This document shows, piece by piece, positions 1 to 7,540 of a DNA stretch of 32,457 nucleotides. Numbering within the stretch: position 1 is the stretch's first letter; every line of letters begins with the position of its first letter. Origin of the DNA: JANLQB01 sp043735935 (GTDB taxonomy: Bacteria; Verrucomicrobiota; Verrucomicrobiia; Chthoniobacterales; Chthoniobacteraceae); NCBI GenBank assembly GCA_043735935.1, contig JAYTDO010000300.1, positions 1 to 32,457 on the forward strand, read 5' to 3'. The position numbers and the translations under genes were made by a program. The notes beneath the pieces were generated by a model. It ran no database searches and had not been told where the DNA came from. It saw only the letters and a program-made list of their open reading frames with translations.

Positions 1-383
1 CGGGTTTCTTCGCGCACTTCCGCCCCGTTCGCAGCGGCGTGATCGAGCAGGAGTTTGTCGAAGGTCGATCGCTCGACCTGGTAAGCGCGGTGATGCGCGA
101 GGCGGAACCCGTTTCGGAAGAAAAACCGAACCTGCCGCGTTCCGCACGCGGTCGTATATTCCGCGCCGTGTTTGTGCAGGAAAGTGCGGTCCAGAACGTC
201 GCGCAGGCCGAGGCGCTCGAAGACCGGCATCGAATAGGGGAGCAGTGATTCTCCGATGTGAAAGCGGGGAAATTTCTCGCGCTCGATCACCACCACACGC
301 CGTCCGGCACGGGCGAGCAGGGTCGCCGCGGTGCTGCCCGCCGGGCCGCCGCCGATGATCGCTGCGTCGTAGATTTCGTGCAT
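1..383 (-). CDS. NAD(P)/FAD-dependent oxidoreductase, halogenase-like (3' end outside window)
   Basis: I translated the minus strand from the ATG at 383; the frame stays open to the window edge, giving 127 residues. The N-terminus is a Rossmann FAD-binding fold with a GGGPAGS dinucleotide motif near residues 10-16, then IERE ending the second strand, and a GESLLP motif. These are typical of the flavin-dependent halogenase / geranylgeranyl reductase superfamily. A K-x-G-A segment (HKHGAEY) follows at the place where this superfamily often carries a lysine. The gene diverges from the operon beginning at 461 and resembles the flavoprotein at 7537-8781 within that operon, so it probably belongs to the same pathway. 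The substrate-side domain is missing, so halogenase and reductase cannot be told apart. The family is certain, the reaction is not. Confidence 0.85.
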   Translation of the reverse strand, partial: MHEIYDAAIIGGGPAGSTAATLLARAGRRVVVIEREKFPRFHIGESLLPYSMPVFERLGLRDVLDRTFLHKHGAEYTTACGTRQVRFFFRNGFRLAHHRAYQVERSTFDKLLLDHAAANGAEVREET

Positions 384-460
384 TTCGCGCGCACGATAGC
401 GGCGCCGGGGAAAAAGAAAAGGTGGCGTCCGGCCCGCGTCGCCGGAAATATCCGCGCTCC
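384..460. promoter_or_regulatory. Divergent intergenic region between flavoprotein and lipid operon
   Basis: This 77-base gap separates the divergent starts at 383 (minus) and 461 (plus), so it should hold promoters for both directions. I see an A-rich run near 411-420 but no convincing -35/-10 pair. A GTG at 422 would extend the plus-strand gene by 13 basic residues and shrink the gap. Confidence 0.35.
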
Positions 461-1228
461 ATGCTCCGATATCGACCGTGGCTCCGTCCGTGTCTGCTCG
501 CCGGTAATCTCGCCGCGCCCGTGGCGTTATTCGCCACGCGCTTTGGCGAGCCGTGGGTGCTCGGCGCGGCGGCGCTATTCCACGGCGGATTTGCCTGGGC
601 GGTCGCACACCCCCGGTGTGCGTGGTTCGGCCCGGTGGTGACGCATTTTTCCACCGCCGGCCGGGAGGTCTGGCTGACGATCGATGACGGCCCGGATGGC
701 GACGCCTCGATCCGCCTCGGCGATGAGCTGGCGCAGCGCGGCGCGCGGGCGACGTTTTTCGTGAAGGGAAAAAGCCTCTTGCGACAGCCCCACGTCGCGG
801 CGCGATGGATGGCGGCCGGGCACACCCTCGCGAACCATACGCACACGCATCCCGCGCACATTTTTCCGTGGCTCTTCCCACGCCGGTTGCGCGCGGAACT
901 GGACGACTGCAACGCCGCCCTCCGCGCGGCTGGTGTGCCGGAGACGCGGTGGTTTCGCGCTCCCGTGGGACTCAAAGGCGTGCGGCTTCATCGCGAGTTG
1001 GACAAGCGCGACATGCGTCTGGTTGCTTGGAATGTGCGGAGCGGGGACGGAATCCGCTGCGAGCCGGAGTCGGTCGCCCGCCGTGTGGTTCGGAGCGCGG
1101 CTCCGGGGTCGATCGTGCTGGTGCATGAAGGCCGTCCGCGCAGTGTGGAGGCCATTCTTCGGGCGGTGGATGAACTGCGCGAGCGGGGTTTTTCCTTCGT
1201 CATCCCGGCGGATTCCCAACTTCGCTGA
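461..1228 (+). CDS. Membrane-anchored polysaccharide deacetylase (NodB homology)
   Basis: This 255-residue protein is a carbohydrate esterase family 4 / NodB-type deacetylase, which removes N- or O-acetyl groups from glycans with a divalent metal. Motif 1 is TIDDGPD with the Asp pair at 75-76. Motif 2 is NHTHTHP, with candidate metal-binding His126 and His130. Motif 3 is R166-A-P168-V-G, and LVHEG near the C-terminus supplies the late histidine. Residues about 8-50 are hydrophobic and look like one or two membrane segments that would place the catalytic domain outside the cytoplasm. I chose the ATG at 461; a GTG at 422 is an alternative. It is the first gene of a ten-gene operon and ends 4 bases before the first acyltransferase. 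In this setting the substrate may be an acetylated lipid-linked sugar or glycolipid rather than chitin; that part is inference. Confidence 0.85.
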   Translation: MLRYRPWLRPCLLAGNLAAPVALFATRFGEPWVLGAAALFHGGFAWAVAHPRCAWFGPVVTHFSTAGREVWLTIDDGPDGDASIRLGDELAQRGARATFFVKGKSLLRQPHVAARWMAAGHTLANHTHTHPAHIFPWLFPRRLRAELDDCNAALRAAGVPETRWFRAPVGLKGVRLHRELDKRDMRLVAWNVRSGDGIRCEPESVARRVVRSAAPGSIVLVHEGRPRSVEAILRAVDELRERGFSFVIPADSQLR

Positions 1229-1232
1229 CGCC

Positions 1233-1886
1233 GTGTTTTATCGAATCACCTGCCTGGTTTTCCGGTTCATCGCGCTTTTCACGATGCGCATCCGTCACCA
1301 CCACTTCGAAGTCGGCCGACGCGGGGGAGGTTACGTCCTCGCCTGCTCGCACGTTAGCCATCTGGACCCATTCTGCGTTGGGACGGTGTGGCCGCGCGAC
1401 ATCGGATGGATGGCGCGGGTGGAATTCTACCGCAGCGCGTGGTCCGCATGGGTCATGCGCCGACTGAACGCCTTTCCGGTGCGTCGGCAGGGAGTGCCTG
1501 TGAGCGCGGTGCGCGAGAGCCTCGCGAGACTGGCGCGTGGCGAAGTGGTCGGGATTTTCCCCGAAGGCGAGATCACCACCGGGTCGCGATCGGTCCTGCG
1601 CGGCGGGGAGATCAAGCGCGGAGTCTGCCTGCTGGCGGCGCGCTCGGGGCGACCGGTATTGCCGTGCATCGTCGTCGGCACCGAGAAGTTGCTCGGCATC
1701 GGACCGTGGCTGCCGATGCGCCGCGGTCGACTGTGGATGATCTGTGGAGATTTGATCGAGCCGGTCGTCGCGTCGGATCGGCGTGCGGCGCGCGCGGAGA
1801 TGGCCGCGAAGATCGAACGCGCCTTCGTGGACCTTTTTGCGGAGTTGCGCGAACGCTGGCAGCTCGACGATTCGATCGCGCCATGA
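1233..1886 (+). CDS. PlsC-type 1-acyl-glycerol-3-phosphate acyltransferase family protein (first copy)
   Basis: This 217-residue PlsC/LPLAT-family acyltransferase should transfer an acyl group from acyl-ACP or acyl-CoA to a lipid hydroxyl at the membrane. The catalytic HX4D motif is H40-VSHL-D45 and the acceptor-binding motif is FPEGE at 109-113. A hydrophobic N-terminal stretch (about residues 5-18) probably docks it to the membrane. The frame is open far upstream, but homology begins just after the deacetylase stop, so I took the GTG at 1233, four bases downstream of that stop. Its last four bases overlap the start of a second PlsC gene. Two PlsC genes plus a nearby ACP suggest a dedicated acylation pathway rather than housekeeping phospholipid synthesis. 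Acceptor and acyl chain cannot be read from the sequence. Confidence 0.88.
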   Translation: MFYRITCLVFRFIALFTMRIRHHHFEVGRRGGGYVLACSHVSHLDPFCVGTVWPRDIGWMARVEFYRSAWSAWVMRRLNAFPVRRQGVPVSAVRESLARLARGEVVGIFPEGEITTGSRSVLRGGEIKRGVCLLAARSGRPVLPCIVVGTEKLLGIGPWLPMRRGRLWMICGDLIEPVVASDRRAARAEMAAKIERAFVDLFAELRERWQLDDSIAP

Positions 1887-2521
1887 GCGAGTGGTTTTAT
1901 AAAGCCGTGCGGGCATTTGGGATCCCGGTCTTCCTCGCGGCGTCGCGCCCGCTGGTCTTCCACCGGGAGCGCGCCCGGTTCGCGGGCGGCTGCCTGTTGG
2001 CCGCGAACCACGAAAGTCCCTTCGATCCGGCATTGATGATCGTCACCACGCCAAGGGTCATCTACTGGCTGAGCATCGTGGAGCTGTTTCAAAATCCCCT
2101 TAGTCGCTGGTTTTTGTCGTCGATGGGCGCTTCGCCGCTGGATCGGGGAAAGGCGGATACTGTCACCGTGCGGGCGATCGCACGGCATCTGCGCGCGGGT
2201 CGGATGGTCGGACTTTTCCCCGAAGGCGGGTTGCGCAGCGGCAGCGAATCGGTGCTCCGGGGCGGCGAGATGCGTGACGGCGTCGCGCGTCTGGCGCAGA
2301 TGGCAGGAGTGCCGGTGCTGCCGTGTGTGGTGGTGGGCGGTGAAAATTTTCATCGCTGGCAAAGCTGGCTGCCATTCCAGCGGACGCGGTGGGCAGTCGC
2401 GTATGGTGAACCGATCTTCCTCGGCGCGGATCGCGACCGCGCCGCCGCGCGAATGCGGCTCGTCGACGAGTTGCGCCGATCGCTACTCGCGCTCCATGAG
2501 GAGGTCCGTGCGCATGTCTGA
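1883..2521 (+). CDS. PlsC-type lysophospholipid acyltransferase family protein (second copy)
   Basis: This 212-residue protein has the HX4D motif H43-ESPF-D48 and FPEGG at 112-116, the hallmarks of the glycerophospholipid acyltransferase family. An ATGA overlap with the preceding PlsC gene fixes the start at 1883 and implies translational coupling. The two copies share general layout (an RGGE motif after FPEG, then a VLPCVVVG strand) but are clearly diverged, so they probably act on different positions or acceptors of one product. Its 3' end overlaps the patatin gene by 8 bases and carries that gene's ribosome binding site. Tandem PlsC-like genes are known from aryl-polyene type clusters, where they esterify the product to a lipid carrier; application here is inference. 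Confidence 0.88.
   Translation: MSEWFYKAVRAFGIPVFLAASRPLVFHRERARFAGGCLLAANHESPFDPALMIVTTPRVIYWLSIVELFQNPLSRWFLSSMGASPLDRGKADTVTVRAIARHLRAGRMVGLFPEGGLRSGSESVLRGGEMRDGVARLAQMAGVPVLPCVVVGGENFHRWQSWLPFQRTRWAVAYGEPIFLGADRDRAAARMRLVDELRRSLLALHEEVRAHV
2498..2505 (+). promoter_or_regulatory. Strong Shine-Dalgarno for the patatin gene
   Basis: GAGGAGGT lies inside the 3' end of the second PlsC gene, 8 bases before the ATG at 2514. It is the clearest ribosome binding site in this operon and settles the patatin start inside a frame that is open much further upstream. Confidence 0.7.
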
Positions 2522-3356
2522 GCGCGTGGCTCTCTGCCTGAACTCGTCGTTCTTCGGATTCTTCGCCCACGCGGGTTTTCTCCAGGCGCTGACGGATCTC
2601 GGCGTCCGGCCTGCGGCGGTGAGTGGCGCCTCCGCCGGTGCGCTCGTAGCCGGCCCGTATGCCGCCGGCATGGCGCCGGACGAAATCACGCGCTGGCTTC
2701 TCACATCGGATTTGCGGAGCGCGTTTTGGGAGTGGGGCGGTTTGTGGCGCGGCTTCGGCGTGATGATGAATCGTCCAGGCCGCACCGGGATGCTTCATGG
2801 CCGCCGGGCCCTCGGCCTTTTGCGAGAAAAGCTCGGCGATTGCCTCATCGAAAACTGCACGCCGCGGCTCGCACTCGCGGCGACGGAACTCACCCACCCG
2901 AAGGCGGCGTTGCTGACTGAGGGCCCGCTCGCGGAAGCGATCCTCGCGAGCGGGGCTTTTCCCGGCATGTTCGCCGCGCAACCCATCAACGGGGGGCGCT
3001 ACTGGGACGGCGGCCTGGCGAATCCCTTGCCCTTCGACCACTGGATCGGCGACCCCGCGATCGACACGATCCTCGTTCACGTGGTGGCCAATCCGGACGG
3101 TGCTCCGCGTCCCGCCGATATCGCGCGGATGGGGATCCTTTCGGCCTTCGGCGCGGCCCACGAGGTCATGTGCGACGAGTTGCTCCGCCTTAAAACCGAA
3201 CTCGCCCGGCAGGCCGGCAAGCGGGTGATTTTTATCCGAACGCTGGCACCCCGGCCTGCGCCGTGGAATACCTCCCGAATCGGGACTCGATGCGTCGAAT
3301 GCGGCATGGAGACCGTGCTCGCCAACCGCGACCTACTGGCCGTGTTGGTCGCTTGA
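2514..3356 (+). CDS. Patatin-like phospholipase/acyl hydrolase
   Basis: This 280-residue patatin-family protein uses a Ser-Asp dyad to cleave or transfer acyl esters. The nucleophile elbow is G38-A-S40-A-G42 and the catalytic Asp lies in D165-G-G. Both are intact. The N-terminal oxyanion loop, usually GGGxxG in patatins, is replaced here by a NSSFFGFF stretch before AHAGFL, which is unusual. The start at 2514 follows a GAGGAGGT ribosome binding site. The protein is cytosolic by appearance, with no signal peptide. Sitting between two PlsC genes and an ACP, it may edit or release acyl chains of the pathway lipid. Family assignment is firm, specific role inferred. A 42-base gap follows before the ACP gene, the largest inside the operon. 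Confidence 0.87.
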   Translation: MSERVALCLNSSFFGFFAHAGFLQALTDLGVRPAAVSGASAGALVAGPYAAGMAPDEITRWLLTSDLRSAFWEWGGLWRGFGVMMNRPGRTGMLHGRRALGLLREKLGDCLIENCTPRLALAATELTHPKAALLTEGPLAEAILASGAFPGMFAAQPINGGRYWDGGLANPLPFDHWIGDPAIDTILVHVVANPDGAPRPADIARMGILSAFGAAHEVMCDELLRLKTELARQAGKRVIFIRTLAPRPAPWNTSRIGTRCVECGMETVLANRDLLAVLVA

Positions 3357-3398
3357 CTTGTCGCGCGTCGATCCATTAACGAAATCGCGACTTTTCCG

Positions 3399-3671
3399 AT
3401 GGCCAGCCAACCGATTCCCGATCTCGCAACACTCGAACAGCAATGTGTGGCGCTCGTGAGCGAGCGTATCCTCGAAGTCAGGCCGGGGTTCGATCCCGAA
3501 TCGAACCTCTACGAAAACGGCCTGGACTCGATGGCGATCATGCAACTTCTCCTGCTCGTGGAGCGGGAGTATGGCGTGGCGATCCCGGATGGCGCACTGA
3601 CACGGCACAATTTCGAGACCATCCGGCAAGTCGCGCAACTCATTCGCGAGTACGCCGCGGAGGCCGCCTGA
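3399..3671 (+). CDS. Acyl carrier protein
   Basis: This 90-residue protein is a stand-alone acyl carrier protein. The phosphopantetheine attachment site is Ser44 in the motif G-L-D-S44-M, after an acidic first loop and followed by the usual helix II (LLLLVEREYG). Its length and a predicted four-helix pattern fit the family. It lies two bases upstream of the condensation-like protein and in the same operon as an AMP-dependent ligase, so the likely role is to carry an acyl or aryl-acyl chain loaded by the ligase and handed to the acyltransferases. It is probably not the housekeeping fatty-acid ACP, because no fab genes are present here. Confidence 0.9.
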   Translation: MASQPIPDLATLEQQCVALVSERILEVRPGFDPESNLYENGLDSMAIMQLLLLVEREYGVAIPDGALTRHNFETIRQVAQLIREYAAEAA

Positions 3672-3673
3672 GG

Positions 3674-5023
3674 ATGCCCGCCGCGCGGGTGCCCGTCCGG
3701 GTGGCGGATTGTTTTTTGATGGCGCTGAGCGCCTTCATGCGGCGCACCGGGCAGGGGCAGCACATCGCTGGCTCCGTGCTGGAACTCGATCGCACACCTG
3801 ACATCGCCAGGCTCCGCGCGGCGTTGGTGCGGGTAGTGAAAAAACATCCGCTGCTGACCGGTAGCCTTCGTCGGGACTGGCGGACGTGGCTCCCGTTCTG
3901 GCAGGTCTCCGCGCTCGCGCAGGATCCGGCGTTGCCGATGGGGTTGTGGTGCGAGCCGGGAGCGAGCGTTGACGGTGCGGTTGAAGTTCGGGACGGGTGG
4001 GAAAAAGTTGGCGAGATTTTGGGACAACCGTTGCCCGATGGATTTAACGCCCACGTGGCTGTCATCGCGCGCCGCGGCGGCACCTGCTACCTGCTACTCG
4101 CGTGGACGCACCTCATCATCGACGGAAAGGGGGCGGAACTGCTGCTCGCGGAACTCGCGGCCCTTTGCGAGGGCGTCGATTCGCCGTGTGATGCTAAGGA
4201 CGCGGTGGGTCCGGCGACGACGTGGAGCGAGAAGATCAAGCTGACCAAGCCGGCGATTTACCATCTCGAAACGCTCGCGAAAACTCGCATCCGCTCGCTC
4301 GCCGGTCCGCGGCCTCGCGGCGGCGCCTGTCGGTATCAGGTGATCGCACTCGACGAGGCGTCGTCGGCGCGCGTCCTTGAGCGCGTCGAGCGAATGACGG
4401 GCGCGCTTTTTCCACTCGGATTTTTCGTCGCCTGCGCCGCGAGGGCGCATGATCGCGTGCTGGCCGACCGCGGCACCTTGCCGGAGGGATATATGACGAG
4501 TGTGCCCATCCAGACGCGGAAACGTGGCGCTCGGGGACCGCTCTTTCATAACCACGTCACCGTGCTTTTCCTCGGCGGGCCGCGCGCGCAACTCGCGAGC
4601 CTGGAGACGGCGGCGGCTGCTCTGAAACAACAGTTTTCCGACATGATGCGCGGGCGTTTGGACGAGTCATTCACCGCCGTCCTGGAACTGATGATGCGAC
4701 TGCCGTCGCGGCTGTTCATGTTCGTCGTCCGGCGTCAGTTTCGCGGCGAAATCTGCTCGTTCTTTCAATCGCACACCGGTTCGTTCGCACCGGAGTTGGC
4801 GCGGTTTTCGGGTGCTCGCGTATTGAATGCGTTTCACCTTCCCGGCGTGAGCGCGCCGCCCGGGACTGGAGTCTTTTTCTCCGAACACGGGCATCGGCTA
4901 AATGTCACCCTGTCGTGGCGGGAGGACTGTCTCAATGCCGACGAGCGGCGGACGCTGGCCGGGCAAATCCTGGAAGATCTACTCGGGCAGCCATGCCCCG
5001 ACCTCGTCGATGCCGGCCTTTGA
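3674..5023 (+). CDS. Condensation-domain-like (BAHD/WS-DGAT fold) acyltransferase
   Basis: This 449-residue protein resembles a free-standing condensation domain of the chloramphenicol acetyltransferase / WS-DGAT superfamily. The active site reads T-H146-L-I-I-D150-G151, keeping the catalytic His and structural Asp of the HHxxxDG motif, with the first His replaced by Thr. The N-terminal part (LRAALVRVVKKHPLL) is also typical: it matches the opening helix of these domains. I used the ATG at 3674, three bases after the ACP stop. Such enzymes join an acyl group carried on an ACP to an alcohol or amine. The direct pairing with an ACP gene supports that use here. The donor and acceptor are unknown. 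Its last 14 bases overlap the FAD oxidoreductase gene. Confidence 0.75.
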   Translation: MPAARVPVRVADCFLMALSAFMRRTGQGQHIAGSVLELDRTPDIARLRAALVRVVKKHPLLTGSLRRDWRTWLPFWQVSALAQDPALPMGLWCEPGASVDGAVEVRDGWEKVGEILGQPLPDGFNAHVAVIARRGGTCYLLLAWTHLIIDGKGAELLLAELAALCEGVDSPCDAKDAVGPATTWSEKIKLTKPAIYHLETLAKTRIRSLAGPRPRGGACRYQVIALDEASSARVLERVERMTGALFPLGFFVACAARAHDRVLADRGTLPEGYMTSVPIQTRKRGARGPLFHNHVTVLFLGGPRAQLASLETAAAALKQQFSDMMRGRLDESFTAVLELMMRLPSRLFMFVVRRQFRGEICSFFQSHTGSFAPELARFSGARVLNAFHLPGVSAPPGTGVFFSEHGHRLNVTLSWREDCLNADERRTLAGQILEDLLGQPCPDLVDAGL

Positions 5024-6203
5024 TGTCCTCGTGGCGGGCGGTGGATGCGCGGGCCTGGCGGCAGCCGTGAGTGCCGCGCGCCGCGGTGCGCGGACGCTTC
5101 TTATCGAGCGCGGCAGCGGACTCGGCGGTCAGGCTCCCGCGGCTCTCGTGCATTCGATCTGCGGGCTTTACCATCTCGACGGCGAACGGCCTGTGCCCGC
5201 CAACGCGGGATTTGCAGCCGAGTTTGTGGCCCGATTGGAGCAAGCCGGCGGGGCGCACGCGCCGGTGAAGATGGGGCGTGTGTGGGTGGTGCTGACGCAA
5301 CCGGCCATTTTTGGGGAAGTCGCTGAAACGATCGCGCGCGAGACGCCCCGGCTGGAAGTGCGCTTGAACACGCCGGTCGGAGAGGTCGATGCTGCCACGT
5401 GGATCGACACGACGGGAGACGGCGCGCTCGCAGCGCATTTGGGCGCGCCGTACGAGCGCGAGGAATCGGCGAAATTGCAGCGTCCGGCGTGGATCTTTGG
5501 CGTCCGGGGATTGGACCGGGCCGCGCTGGGCGATGAAGCGCGGATGAAGCTGAGTCGCCGAATCGTGAGTGCGGTGCAGGCGGGGATTCTGCCGGCGGAT
5601 GCACTTGGTGCGGCCTTTCGCGCGACGTGGAAGAGCGGGGAAGCGTTTGTCACCATCGATCTCACCGGTGGCGAATCGTATGATCCGACGGATGTGGACT
5701 GTCTCGCGGCTCTCGATCGAGAGGGGCGGGCGCTCGGGGAAACGATCATCGCGTTCCTCCGCGCGGAAGTTCCGGGTTTCGCCGCGTGCGAAGCATCAGC
5801 GTGGCCGTCGCGGGTGGGCGTGCGGGAGAGTCGGCGCATCGTGGGCCAGTATCGCGTGGAGGCGGCGGATCTCGAAAGCGGGGCGCGATTCGACGACGGC
5901 GTCGCCGTGGCCGCGTGGCCGATCGAATTGCGCGAGACGAATCGCGGCCCGCGTTTGCGCTATCCGGAAGACGGGCGTGCCTGCGATGTGCCGTTGCGCG
6001 CCCTGCGATTTCGCGACGAGGCGCGGGCGTTTATGGCCGGGCGTTGTCTGTCGTGCAGCCACGAGGCGCAGGCGTCCCTGCGAGTGATTGGGACTTGTCT
6101 CGCAAGCGGCGAAGCGGCTGGCTTTGCGGCGGCGGCACTGGCGCTGGACGGGAGCTGTGATGCGGCGTCGGTCCGGGCCGACCGGGCCCGCATTTCCAGA
6201 TGA
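5010..6203 (+). CDS. FAD-dependent oxidoreductase
   Basis: This 397-residue flavoprotein opens with FDVLVAGGGCAGLAAA, a Rossmann fold with G-G-G-x-A-G near residues 10-15, and an acidic second-strand end (LIERG). A DTTGDGALAAHLGA segment in the middle and a C-terminal GTCLASGEAAGFAAA segment match FAD_oxidored (PF12831) proteins, where the last motif closes the FAD site. The start at 5010 gives the fold immediately and overlaps the upstream gene by 14 bases; the frame is open further upstream without homology. The substrate is unknown. In this operon a dehydrogenase or desaturase step on an ACP- or lipid-bound chain is plausible. Its stop overlaps the ligase start by four bases (ATGA). Confidence 0.82.
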   Translation: MPAFDVLVAGGGCAGLAAAVSAARRGARTLLIERGSGLGGQAPAALVHSICGLYHLDGERPVPANAGFAAEFVARLEQAGGAHAPVKMGRVWVVLTQPAIFGEVAETIARETPRLEVRLNTPVGEVDAATWIDTTGDGALAAHLGAPYEREESAKLQRPAWIFGVRGLDRAALGDEARMKLSRRIVSAVQAGILPADALGAAFRATWKSGEAFVTIDLTGGESYDPTDVDCLAALDREGRALGETIIAFLRAEVPGFAACEASAWPSRVGVRESRRIVGQYRVEAADLESGARFDDGVAVAAWPIELRETNRGPRLRYPEDGRACDVPLRALRFRDEARAFMAGRCLSCSHEAQASLRVIGTCLASGEAAGFAAAALALDGSCDAASVRADRARISR

Positions 6204-7540
6204 ATATCGTCGAACGCATTTTCCAAAACGCTGATCGCCACGCGACTGCATTGGTCTGCGCGAATGCTGAGATCACGTATGGCCAGCTCTTCGAGATGGC
6301 GGATGCGGCGGCGGTGAAAATCGGTGCGGTGAGGGCTGCACGAGTGGGTCTGGATTGCCCGAACGGGGTGGAGCACGTGGTGCTCGCGCTGGCGATTGTG
6401 CGTGCGGGAAAATGCCTTGTCCCGCTCGCGAGCGAACTCGCCGACGAGGAACGATCGCGGGTGATCCGCGAGACCGGAGTCGGGGCGATCGTGGGTCCCG
6501 GAGGCGAGGTGCGTGCGGTGCCGGTGGTGGATGGGTTGGCATTCGACGAGACGCAGCTTGCGGCCTTAAATCCCGCGTTCATCCGGTTCAGTTCCGGCAC
6601 GACGGGGGAGAGCAAAGGGATCGTGCTTTCGCACGAAAGCCTGCTGGCGCGGGTGACTGCGGCGAACCGCGGGCTTCAGATCGGAGCGGGGGATCGTGTC
6701 GTTTGGATACTGCCGATGGCGCACCACTTCGCCGTCTCGATCATGCTCTACCTGCTGCACGGGGCAGCGACGGTCATCGAGAATTCGCATCTCGCGGAGG
6801 ACGTTCTCTCCGCCGCGCTCGCTCATCGCGGGACGGTCATTTACGGCGCGCCCTTTCACCACGCGCTGCTCGCCAGCGAAGGATCGGGTCGGCCCTGGCC
6901 GGGATTGAGATTGGCAGTCTCCACGGCGGCGGCGCTGCCAGCCTCGACGGCGGATGGGTTTCTCGCGCGGTTCGGTGCGCCGCTGGTCCAAGGCCTTGGG
7001 ATTATCGAGGTGGGGTTGCCATTCTTGAATCTCGAAGCGGCCCGCGAATTTCCGGGTTCGATCGGAAGACCGCTGCCCGATTATTCGGCGCGACTCGGGG
7101 ACGATGGCGAATTGTTCGTGCGCGGCCCCGGAATGTTCGACGCCTATCTGGCCCCGTGGCGTCCGCGTGCCGAGGTGCTGGAAGGCGGCTGGTTCCGAAC
7201 GGGTGACCTAGCGCGGTGTGATGATGATGGGCGCTACTTCCTCCAAGGCCGCGCGCACTCAGTCATTAATGTCGCCGGGCTGAAATGTTTCCCGGAGGAA
7301 ATCGAGCAGGTGCTCGCCGAACACCCTGCGATCAAGTGCGTGCGTGTCTCGGGTCACGCGCATCCGAAGGTGGGCGCGGTGCCGGTGGCGGAGATCGTGC
7401 CCGTCGACCCGTTGGCGCCGCCGCAGATTTCCGCGTTGATCGCGCATTGTCGGCCACGGCTCGCCCGGTATAAGACGCCGGTTGAATTTCGCTTTGTGGA
7501 GAGCCTGCCGCTCACCGCCAGCGGCAAGATCAAACGATGA
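6200..7540 (+). CDS. AMP-dependent acyl/aryl ligase (ANL superfamily, short form)
   Basis: This 446-residue adenylating enzyme activates a carboxylic acid as acyl-AMP and passes it to a thiol, probably the operon's ACP. The phosphate-binding loop is S131-S-G-T-T-G-E-S-K139-G. The hinge-side motif GWFRTGD places the ribose-binding Asp at 336. The catalytic A10 lysine is Lys443 in LTASGKIKR at the very C-terminus. At 446 residues it is shorter than most CoA ligases (500-550) and closer to the compact ligases of aryl-polyene and siderophore-like pathways. The start overlaps the upstream stop (ATGA), and the stop overlaps the next start in the same way. Acyl specificity cannot be called by eye. 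Confidence 0.9.
   Translation: MNIVERIFQNADRHATALVCANAEITYGQLFEMADAAAVKIGAVRAARVGLDCPNGVEHVVLALAIVRAGKCLVPLASELADEERSRVIRETGVGAIVGPGGEVRAVPVVDGLAFDETQLAALNPAFIRFSSGTTGESKGIVLSHESLLARVTAANRGLQIGAGDRVVWILPMAHHFAVSIMLYLLHGAATVIENSHLAEDVLSAALAHRGTVIYGAPFHHALLASEGSGRPWPGLRLAVSTAAALPASTADGFLARFGAPLVQGLGIIEVGLPFLNLEAAREFPGSIGRPLPDYSARLGDDGELFVRGPGMFDAYLAPWRPRAEVLEGGWFRTGDLARCDDDGRYFLQGRAHSVINVAGLKCFPEEIEQVLAEHPAIKCVRVSGHAHPKVGAVPVAEIVPVDPLAPPQISALIAHCRPRLARYKTPVEFRFVESLPLTASGKIKR

Noticed and set aside
1200..3161. Long minus-strand frames opposite the PlsC and patatin genes
   Set aside because: The translations are Arg/Pro/Ala-rich and the plus strand carries intact catalytic motifs of three enzymes with coupled starts.
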